NCBI RefSeq assembly: GCF_003731635.1
Contig: NZ_RCUA01000037.1
Span: forward strand, 1-64,000
Source of the DNA: Marisediminitalea oceani
GTDB lineage: Bacteria > Pseudomonadota > Gammaproteobacteria > Enterobacterales > Alteromonadaceae
Direction: 5' to 3'
Length of the DNA: 64,000 bases
Positions 55,805 to 62,849 of the stretch are shown here, in pieces; position 1 is the stretch's first letter, and every line of letters begins with the position of its first letter. A model generated the notes under the pieces. The model saw only the letters and a list, made by a program, of their open reading frames with translations. It was not told where the DNA came from and ran no database searches. Made by a program: the position numbers and the translations under genes.

Positions 55805-56622
55805 TGGATGCATTCATGGAGTTACTGCCAACAATTCTGGCCCTGATGGCCACCGGCGTATTTGCTGGTATTCTGGCAGGCCTGCTCGGCGTAGGCGGCG
55901 GTATTGTTATTGTGCCGGTACTGTACTTTTTGTTTCAGGCACTGGGCGTATCGGCCGACTCAGCCATGTTGATTGCCACAGCAACCTCACTGGCAACAAT
56001 CATTCCAACGTCGGTTAGCTCAATCCGCGCGCACCGTAAAAAAGGTAACGTCGACAGCGACCTGCTCAAACGCTGGGGCCCGTTTATTTTGCTGGGCGTA
56101 CTGCTTGGCAGCTACGCGGTCACCCAGGTGAACGGTGAAGTATTAACCTTACTGTTTGGCGTTATCGCCAGCTTATCTGCCATTAACATGTTTATTGGCA
56201 GCAAAAGCGCCTGGTTTAACGACTTACCCGGCGCCCTTGGCCAGCGAATTATTGCCATTTGCATTGGTTTATTCAGCGCCATGGTCGGCATTGGCGGTGG
56301 CACACTTACCGTCCCTACTCTGACCTTTTGTAATTATCCGGCGCACCGTGCTGTGGGCACCGCCGCAGCGGTTGGCCTGATCATCTCGCTGCCAGCAGCG
56401 ATAACCATGCTGATTTTTGGTCAGGCGCCGGCCGATGCGCCCGATGGCACCATCGGCCTGGTTAACCTGATTGGCTTCGCCGCCATTGTCCCCCTTACTG
56501 TGTTATTCGCACCGGTTGGTGCTGGCCTGGCCAGCAAACTGGATGCCGCAAAGCTCAAGAAAGTGTTTGCCGTGGTACTGCTTATCACCGGCGTAAGAAT
56601 GCTTGCTCAGAGCGTGCTCTAG
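55804..56622 (+). CDS. TauE/SafE family membrane transporter
   Basis: A 272-residue inner-membrane protein with eight hydrophobic segments and the two family repeats GLLGVGGGIVIVPVL (about 24-38) and SAMVGIGGGTLTVPTL (about 156-171). The family exports or moves small organic or sulfur-containing anions such as sulfoacetate. Between the genes for oxamate hydrolysis and ureidoglycine transamination, export of oxalate or import of a ureide are reasonable ideas. It shares one base with hpxW and lies eight bases before the aminotransferase gene. Confidence 0.88.
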   Translation: MDAFMELLPTILALMATGVFAGILAGLLGVGGGIVIVPVLYFLFQALGVSADSAMLIATATSLATIIPTSVSSIRAHRKKGNVDSDLLKRWGPFILLGVLLGSYAVTQVNGEVLTLLFGVIASLSAINMFIGSKSAWFNDLPGALGQRIIAICIGLFSAMVGIGGGTLTVPTLTFCNYPAHRAVGTAAAVGLIISLPAAITMLIFGQAPADAPDGTIGLVNLIGFAAIVPLTVLFAPVGAGLASKLDAAKLKKVFAVVLLITGVRMLAQSVL

Positions 56623-56630
56623 GAGAAAAG

Positions 56631-57854
56631 ATGAAACCCTTAACCATGCCACCCCGACTGCTGATGGGCCCCGGCCCGATAAACTGCTATCCCCGGGTGT
56701 TAACGGCCATGTCGCAACAGTTGGTTGGCCAGTACGACCCGGCCATGACCAGTTGCATGAATGAAGTGATGGCGTTGTACCGTCAGGTATTTGAAACCAA
56801 TAATCACCACACCCTGTTAGTCGATGGTACCTCACGCGCGGGTATCGAAGCTGTGCTGGTGTCTGCACTGGAACCCGGCGATAAGGTGCTGGTGCCTATT
56901 TTTGGCCGCTTTGGTCATCTGTTGTGTGAGATTGCCGAACGTGCCGGTGCCGAGGTACACAGTATCGAAGTGCCCTGGGGCGAAGTGTTTGAGCCTGAGC
57001 AAATCGAAAAAGCCATCCGCGAAGTACAGCCTAAAATGCTGGCGGTAGTTCAGGGCGATACCTCCACCACCATGCTACAGCCTCTGGAGCACTTAGGTGA
57101 GATTTGCCGTCGCTACGACGTGTTGTTCTACTCTGATGCCACTGCATCCATTGGCGGTAACCCGTTTAAAACCGATGAATGGCAGCTTGATGCGGTATCT
57201 GTTGGTCTGCAGAAATGTTTAGGCGGCCCTTCGGGTAGCGCACCGATTACCTTAAGCGAACGCTATGTTGAGCTGGTACGCAAACGTCATCACGTAGAAG
57301 CCGGTATTCGCGAATCTGTCCACCAGTCGGGTTCGGGCAGTCGCATACGCTCCAACTACTTTGATATTCCCATGCTGCTTGATTACTGGGGTGAGGAACG
57401 CCTGAATCACCACACCGAAGCCGCTTCTATGCTGTTTTGTGCACGGGAATGCGCCATTAACCTGATTGAGGAAGGCATTGATAACAGTATTGCCCGCCAT
57501 AAGCAGGCCGGCGATGCCATGCTGGCCGGTGTGCAGGCGCTGAACCTTGAGCCTTTCGGTAACCTCGCGCACAAAATGCATAACGTAGTGGGCGTGGAAA
57601 TTCCTGATGGCGTGGATGGCGAGCAAATCCGCCAGCAACTGCTGCTGGACTTTAATATTGAAATTGGTACCAGCTTCGGCCCGCTTAAAGGGCGTATCTG
57701 GCGGATTGGCACCATGGGATACAACGCGCGTAAAGATGCCGTACTGCATACCCTGCAGTCACTGGAAACCGTGTTACGCCGCGCCGGGCATAAACTGCCT
57801 GGAGGTGGTGGTGTTGACGCCGCGCTGGATAGCTTTTCGGGTTCATCACTATGA
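56631..57854 (+). CDS. pucG: (S)-ureidoglycine-glyoxylate aminotransferase, PucG-type
   Basis: A 407-residue class V aminotransferase. The PLP lysine is Lys195 in SVGLQKCLGGPSG, and LVDGTSRAGIEA, QGDTSTTM and YSDATASIGG are as in the PucG/alanine-glyoxylate group. PucG transfers the amino group of ureidoglycine, the product of allantoate hydrolysis, to glyoxylate, giving glycine and oxalurate. The gene for allantoate amidohydrolase follows with a four-base overlap, which strongly supports this role over plain alanine-glyoxylate transamination. ATG 56631 follows GAGAAAAG. Confidence 0.85.
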   Translation: MKPLTMPPRLLMGPGPINCYPRVLTAMSQQLVGQYDPAMTSCMNEVMALYRQVFETNNHHTLLVDGTSRAGIEAVLVSALEPGDKVLVPIFGRFGHLLCEIAERAGAEVHSIEVPWGEVFEPEQIEKAIREVQPKMLAVVQGDTSTTMLQPLEHLGEICRRYDVLFYSDATASIGGNPFKTDEWQLDAVSVGLQKCLGGPSGSAPITLSERYVELVRKRHHVEAGIRESVHQSGSGSRIRSNYFDIPMLLDYWGEERLNHHTEAASMLFCARECAINLIEEGIDNSIARHKQAGDAMLAGVQALNLEPFGNLAHKMHNVVGVEIPDGVDGEQIRQQLLLDFNIEIGTSFGPLKGRIWRIGTMGYNARKDAVLHTLQSLETVLRRAGHKLPGGGGVDAALDSFSGSSL

Positions 57855-59086
57855 TGGATTTTGCCAGCCTGGCCAACCAGGTGATGTTACGTTGCGATCA
57901 GCTCGGTGCGATTACTCAGTCGCCCGGCATCGTTGACCGTCGCTATCTGACCCCACAGCACCGTCAGGCTAACGATTTAGTGGCCCAGTGGATGCGCGAG
58001 GCAGGGATGACAGTCTGGCAGGACGCCGCGGGTAATCAATGGGGCCGTTATCACAGTACCGACGCCAATGCGCGCTCACTGGTGCTCGGCAGCCATCTAG
58101 ATACTGTGCCCAACGGTGGTAAATACGATGGCATGTTAGGCGTAATTGCACCGCTGGCGGTGGTGCATCATTGTTTCGAAAACGGCATCCGTTTTCCGTT
58201 TCACATTGATATCGTCGGCTTTGGCGATGAAGAAGGTACCCGCTTTGGCTCTACCCTGCTGGGCAGCCGCGCCTTAACCGGCCGCTGGAAAGAGGACTGG
58301 CAGTTACTGCGTGATGAAAACAAGGTGTCACTGCCTGAAGCGATGGCCGAGTTTGGTCTGGCTTTCGATAAGGTTGGCGATGCAACGCTTAAGCCCGACA
58401 GCGTGCTGGGCTATCTCGAAGTGCATATTGAACAAGGGCCGGTACTGGAAGACAAGAACCTGCCAGTAGGTTGGGTAACCGCGATTGCTGGCGCAAAACG
58501 CCTGAATGTGCAATTAAACGGTATGGCCGGGCACGCGGGTACGGTCCCCATGGATATGCGCCAGGACGCCCTGGTTGCCGCAAGCGAAATGGTGCTGGCG
58601 GTAGAGTCCATTGCCAGCCAGTTTGGCATTGTGGCCACCGTCGGCCGACTCGAAACCAAACCCGGTGCAGTAAACGTGATCCCTGGTCAGGTGAATTTTT
58701 CGCTGGATATCCGTAGCGAGCACGACCATAAACGGGATGCAGCGTTACAGCTGATTGAAGAAGTGTTCCGCGACATTGCCCAGCGCCGCCATGTGGATGT
58801 TAACTGGCAGCAAACCCACCATGCCGATGCCGTGCATTGCGATCCTTACCTCTCGCAAACATTGTCCCAGGCTATTCAGCTTAGCGGCCATAACGCTGTT
58901 AGTTTACCCTCTGGAGCCGGCCACGATGCCATGGCCATGGATGCTATATGCCCGGTAAGCATGTTGTTTGTGCGCTGCAAAGGCGGGATCAGTCATCACC
59001 CCGGTGAATCAGTCACCAGCGCCGACGTTGCCGCCAGCTTACAGGTTATTTATCGATTTTTAGACGCTTTTTCGCCCGACTTTTAG
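57851..59086 (+). CDS. allC: allantoate amidohydrolase
   Basis: A 411-residue binuclear metallohydrolase of the M20/AllC-carbamoylase family. Metal ligands sit in GSHLDTVPNGGKYDG (about 75-89), GDEEGTRFGS (about 125), EVHIEQGPVLE (about 190-200) and SHHPGESVT near the end; the dimerisation domain with GMAGHAGTVPMDMRQDAL lies between. It splits allantoate to ureidoglycine, CO2 and ammonia. Related N-carbamoyl amino acid hydrolases share the motifs, but the overlap with the PucG-type gene decides for allantoate. ATG ATG at 57851 overlaps the preceding stop. Confidence 0.88.
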   Translation: MMDFASLANQVMLRCDQLGAITQSPGIVDRRYLTPQHRQANDLVAQWMREAGMTVWQDAAGNQWGRYHSTDANARSLVLGSHLDTVPNGGKYDGMLGVIAPLAVVHHCFENGIRFPFHIDIVGFGDEEGTRFGSTLLGSRALTGRWKEDWQLLRDENKVSLPEAMAEFGLAFDKVGDATLKPDSVLGYLEVHIEQGPVLEDKNLPVGWVTAIAGAKRLNVQLNGMAGHAGTVPMDMRQDALVAASEMVLAVESIASQFGIVATVGRLETKPGAVNVIPGQVNFSLDIRSEHDHKRDAALQLIEEVFRDIAQRRHVDVNWQQTHHADAVHCDPYLSQTLSQAIQLSGHNAVSLPSGAGHDAMAMDAICPVSMLFVRCKGGISHHPGESVTSADVAASLQVIYRFLDAFSPDF

Positions 59087-59115
59087 GCCATTTATCAAGT
59101 AGAAGGATGATACGC

Positions 59116-59481
59116 ATGAAGATACCCAGAATTTATAACGATGCAGACGGCAAGAGCCATTTTGGTGAAGCCGAAATCCCGCTTAAAGATGGCGGCCCAA
59201 TCGGCTTATTATCAGAGAAGATCCCTGCAGGTTCGATTATTTTTCGCGAAACGCCAGCCGACTACGATTTTAAATGGCACCCTGCACCGACACGCCAGTT
59301 ACTGTTCATTTTAAAAGGCCGCGCTGAGTTTACCGTCTCCAATGGTGAGCGCCACGTTTACGGTGCCGGTGATGTGTTATTACTTGAAGATACCGAAGGC
59401 GAAGGCCATTGCAGCCGCGCCATGTACAATGAAGTCCGTCATTCGATTTTTGTTACCCTGCCCGACGGCTTCCCTTATTAA
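59116..59481 (+). CDS. small single-cupin protein
   Basis: A 121-residue protein with one cupin barrel. Visible are KWHPAPTRQLLFILKGRAEF (as a region, about 53-72) and GDVLLLEDTEGEGHCS (about 83-98), so the metal-binding residues His55 and His96-type positions are present but the first motif is atypical. It is too short to be AllE, the two-domain ureidoglycine aminohydrolase. ATG 59116 lies eight bases after AAGG; an ATG nine bases upstream is too close to it. It is the last gene of the operon, 29 bases after allC. A role with an unstable ureide intermediate is an idea only. Confidence 0.8.
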   Translation: MKIPRIYNDADGKSHFGEAEIPLKDGGPIGLLSEKIPAGSIIFRETPADYDFKWHPAPTRQLLFILKGRAEFTVSNGERHVYGAGDVLLLEDTEGEGHCSRAMYNEVRHSIFVTLPDGFPY

Positions 59482-59632
59482 TCAGACGCACAGAGTTCTC
59501 CGTATGGGGCTGGCTGCTCATGAGTCAGTCACGCCCCTCTCTGGTGCAATGGCTTTTTAACGCCGCAAGCGCAAACTACACAGCGTAATTATAATCTTTA
59601 AAATACAGCAACTTAAATGTTGCCCCGCCATT

Positions 59633-59648
59633 CGGACCAAATGGTCAG
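59633..59648 (+). promoter_or_regulatory. RutR-like operator, copy 2
   Basis: CGGACCAAATGGTCAG contains GACCA-AA-TGGTC. Its right arm overlaps a weak -24/-12 candidate (TGGTCAG-ATTA-TTGCT; GG and GC ten bases apart, but the -24 box is not TGGCAC). It lies 30 bases before the exported deaminase gene. Confidence 0.55.
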
Positions 59649-59678
59649 ATTATTGCTTCACCCGTAACGTCTTTTTTT

Positions 59679-61172
59679 ATGTCTACAGTGAGCAATATGT
59701 GCAGTATGTTTTACCGGTGCAATAGCCGCCGTTCAGCCTCCCCTTTGTTTCGTATCCTGTTTGCCGCCGCCCTGACGCTGACTTCACTGTCGGTATTCAG
59801 TGCCGACATGAACACCTGGTTCCGGGAATTCAAGCAGAGTGCCAGTGACCAGACCCTTTATAAATTGCTGTGGTCACTGCCAAAAGGCGGCGATTTGCAC
59901 CATCACTTAAGTGGTGCCGGCTTTAGCGAATGGTGGTACGACATTGCCACCCGCCCGGAACAAAATGGTGGTTACCGTTACTACACTAAAACCCGTTTAC
60001 TGCAATGCCGCGGCTACGGTACCAATGAGTATGGTCCCAATCCACAGAACCTGCTATTCAGAACCATTCAGGCCTCCACCTATGCCGCCCTCAGCGACTG
60101 TGAAAAAAAGGAATATGAACGACTCAGTGAGCTCGACGAAAATACCAGACTCGCCTGGCTCAACAGTATTCGCCTGGACAAAGCCCATGAAGGGCGCAAT
60201 GAGTTTTTCGAGCGCCATTGGCAACGACTTAACGAACTGACTAATAATCCGCATATTGGCGCCCACATCCTGCTGAAAAATATGCAGGCATTCGCGGCAG
60301 AGGGGTTGCAGTACCTTGAGACTCAGGTGAATGTGGATCGCAGTATTACTCCTGAGGGCGAGTTAATGTCGCCGGCAGCGTCGCTGAAGGTCTATACCGA
60401 TATGCTGGCCTCAAAAGCCGCCAGACAAACCGGCGTTACGGTGCGTTTTCAATACGCTCTGCTGCGCTTTTTACCCCATGCAGAAAAGCATTTGCGCTGG
60501 ATGTATGACTTTGTCGATCAGCATCGCGACCTCTATGTGGGCATAAACATGGTGGGCCGCGAGGATAACGACAAAGGTTATCCTCTGCGTTTCCTGCCGG
60601 TGTTACGGGAATTACGCCGCCAGTATCCGGCGATTAATCTGGCTATTCACGCCGGTGAAGTTGATGAACCTAACCAGCATGTAAAAGACACCCTGCTGCT
60701 TGGTGCCCAGCGCATCGGCCACGGCCTGAACACCATTACCGATCCGGACACCTTGCTGCTGATGCGCCATGGCCCGTACCTGATTGAAATTAACCTGATC
60801 AGTAACCGCCTGCTCGACTATACTGAGAATTATGCCAGCCATCCATTTCCGGAGTATTTGCGCACCAATATTCCGGTGGCACTGACTACTGACGACCGCG
60901 GCATGTGGGACAGCACCCTTACCGATGAATACTACGTAGCTGTTAAAGAATTTAATTTATCCTGGCAGGAACTCACCAGTCTTGCCCGCCAGTCTCTTCA
61001 GCATAGCTTTTTAGCCGAAGATGATAAACAAACCGCGCTAAACGCTTATGAACAGCGTTTGCGCCAGTTTGCAGAAGCTCTTGCCGGAGACGGCGTTTCG
61101 CCATTACCGCAAGCCGCCCCTAAACGGCGTTTTATCTGCGACTATCAACCCACTTTGTGTCATCAAGGATAG
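59679..61172 (+). CDS. exported adenosine-deaminase-like protein
   Basis: A 497-residue metal-dependent hydrolase of the adenosine/AMP deaminase superfamily, secreted-growth-factor (ADGF/ADA2-like) branch. A signal peptide ends near 40 (LSVFSAD). Metal and catalytic elements are GGDLHHHLSGA (about 70-80), IHAGEVDE (about 325), RIGHGLNT and the TTDDRGMWDS motif (about 405). It should turn adenosine into inosine in the periplasm or outside. ATG 59679 has no ribosome binding site; ATG 59697 after GTGAG is an alternative that shortens the signal peptide. The NCS2 permease gene begins three bases after its stop. Confidence 0.85.
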   Translation: MSTVSNMCSMFYRCNSRRSASPLFRILFAAALTLTSLSVFSADMNTWFREFKQSASDQTLYKLLWSLPKGGDLHHHLSGAGFSEWWYDIATRPEQNGGYRYYTKTRLLQCRGYGTNEYGPNPQNLLFRTIQASTYAALSDCEKKEYERLSELDENTRLAWLNSIRLDKAHEGRNEFFERHWQRLNELTNNPHIGAHILLKNMQAFAAEGLQYLETQVNVDRSITPEGELMSPAASLKVYTDMLASKAARQTGVTVRFQYALLRFLPHAEKHLRWMYDFVDQHRDLYVGINMVGREDNDKGYPLRFLPVLRELRRQYPAINLAIHAGEVDEPNQHVKDTLLLGAQRIGHGLNTITDPDTLLLMRHGPYLIEINLISNRLLDYTENYASHPFPEYLRTNIPVALTTDDRGMWDSTLTDEYYVAVKEFNLSWQELTSLARQSLQHSFLAEDDKQTALNAYEQRLRQFAEALAGDGVSPLPQAAPKRRFICDYQPTLCHQG

Positions 61173-61175
61173 CGA

Positions 61176-62567
61176 ATGTCACAGCATCACATACTTTACG
61201 CACTGGAAGATAAACCTAGCTTTATGGTTAGCCTGACGGCGGCGGTGCAACACGTTCTGGCCAGCTTTATTGGCGTGGTAACCCCTACCCTGATCATCGC
61301 ATCGGCGCTGGGTTTACAGGCTGAGGTGCCCTACCTGATCAGTATGGCACTGCTGGTTACCGGTATCGGCACCTTTATCCAGACCCGGGGATTTGGCCCG
61401 GTAGGCAGTGGTCTGGTGGCGATTCAGGGCACCAGCTTTGCCTTTATCAGCGCTCTGTTGATGGTCGGAACGACAATTAAGGCCCGGGGAGGAACCAACG
61501 ACGATATTCTCGCCATGATGTTTGGCGTCTGTTTCTGGGGCGCCTTCGTTGAAATTATTCTGAGCCAGTTTATTACTCAGTTGAAACGCGTGATAACCCC
61601 TATTACCACCGGTGTTGTGATTATTGCCATTGGTATTTCGCTGATAAAGGTCGGCATGACAGATCTGGCGGGCGGTTTTAACAGCGATGATTTTGGCAGT
61701 GTGGATAATTTAAACCTGGGACTAACTGTACTACTGGTGATTATTTTCTTTAATGCCCATCGTAACCGCTGGTTAAGATTATCCGCCATTTTTATCGGTA
61801 TGAGCCTGGGTACACTTATCGCTTTTTTTGCTGGCATGACCGATTTCACGGCGCTGACATCGCTACCGGTTTTCAGCTTTCCGCAACCCTTTAAATACGG
61901 CTTCAACTTTGACTGGTCGCTGTTTTTACCTATTGCGTTAATTTACTTTTTTACGGCTATTGAAACGGCCGGCGATCTCACCGCCAACAGTTTATTTTGT
62001 CAGTTACCGATCCGCGGTGAAAAATACCTCAAACGGATCCGGGCCGGCATTCTGGGTGATGGTTTTAACTCATTGATGGCGGCCATCTTTTGTACCTTTC
62101 CCAACACCACCTTCGGGCAAAATAACGGCGTAATACAGATGACAGGCATAGCCAGTCGTAAAGTGGGCTACTTTGTGGCGGCAGTATTTGTAGTTCTTGG
62201 CGTATTTCCCTTTATCGGTGCAGTCCTTCAGGCAATTCCAAAACCTGTGCTGGGCGGCGCCACACTGGTGATGTTTGCTATGGTCGCAGTGGGCGGTGTT
62301 AAGATCCTGACCAGCGAACCATTGACTCAGCGCAACAGCCTGATTACCGCGTGTTCGCTTGGCATGGGGCTGGGCGTAATGATGGTCGGAGACGTGCTTG
62401 CTCAGTTGCCACCGTGGCTGGCCAACATATTTGTATCTCCGGTTACCACCGCAGGGTTAACCGCAATTGTTCTTACCGTAGTGTTGCCAGGCAGTAAAGT
62501 AGCCGACACCAGTACCGATAGTTTGCAATCTGACGTGACAAAGCAACAGCCATGTACAGAGAAGTAA
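61176..62567 (+). CDS. NCS2 family nucleobase permease (uracil/xanthine/urate type)
   Basis: A 463-residue inner-membrane transporter with fourteen segments. Present are the helix 1 motif QHVLASFIGVVTP (about 25-37), the substrate-binding helix 8 glutamate in TAIETAGD (about 262) and the NAT signature QNNGVIQMTGIASR (about 311-324). It imports a nucleobase with protons. The helix 8 and signature residues fit the xanthine/urate group better than UraA, but this is not decisive. ATG 61176 follows AAGGA. It is cotranscribed with the exported deaminase and sits upstream of the second TonB receptor. Confidence 0.9.
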   Translation: MSQHHILYALEDKPSFMVSLTAAVQHVLASFIGVVTPTLIIASALGLQAEVPYLISMALLVTGIGTFIQTRGFGPVGSGLVAIQGTSFAFISALLMVGTTIKARGGTNDDILAMMFGVCFWGAFVEIILSQFITQLKRVITPITTGVVIIAIGISLIKVGMTDLAGGFNSDDFGSVDNLNLGLTVLLVIIFFNAHRNRWLRLSAIFIGMSLGTLIAFFAGMTDFTALTSLPVFSFPQPFKYGFNFDWSLFLPIALIYFFTAIETAGDLTANSLFCQLPIRGEKYLKRIRAGILGDGFNSLMAAIFCTFPNTTFGQNNGVIQMTGIASRKVGYFVAAVFVVLGVFPFIGAVLQAIPKPVLGGATLVMFAMVAVGGVKILTSEPLTQRNSLITACSLGMGLGVMMVGDVLAQLPPWLANIFVSPVTTAGLTAIVLTVVLPGSKVADTSTDSLQSDVTKQQPCTEK

Positions 62568-62746
62568 ACAGTTGGCCCGGTTCTGATCGGGCTTCAGGTT
62601 TACATGGTGCAGTGTTCAGAGAATACTCCCTGAAATGGTGCATCGCACTGAACAAACATTCGTCGTTAACAATTAAGTAACGAAAAGACATTGTCGGGCC
62701 ATAAGTTTTATCTTTAAATATCAATCAATTAAAAATAAAACCAACC

Positions 62747-62762
62747 CTGACCACATGGACAG
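62747..62762 (+). promoter_or_regulatory. RutR-like operator, copy 3
   Basis: CTGACCACATGGACAG contains GACCA-CA-TGGAC, one mismatch from the palindrome. It is followed by GATTTTGGCAC, nearly the same as the GTTTTGGCAC after copy 1, and lies at the same distance (one base more) from the -24 element. Confidence 0.6.
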
Positions 62763-62767
62763 GATTT

Positions 62768-62783
62768 TGGCACTAAACCTGCA
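62768..62783 (+). promoter_or_regulatory. sigma-54 promoter of the second TonB receptor
   Basis: TGGCACTAAACCTGCA has GG and GC ten bases apart, an exact TGGCAC -24 box and CTGCA at -12. It lies 67 bases before the start codon. The region 62568-62746 upstream contains inverted GGTGCA/CGCAC elements that could bind an activator. Confidence 0.7.
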
Positions 62784-62849
62784 GTGTGCAAGTCTGCATA
62801 GATAAATCTCACTTAAATTTACAAAAAATCCGAGAACATGAGGAACACC

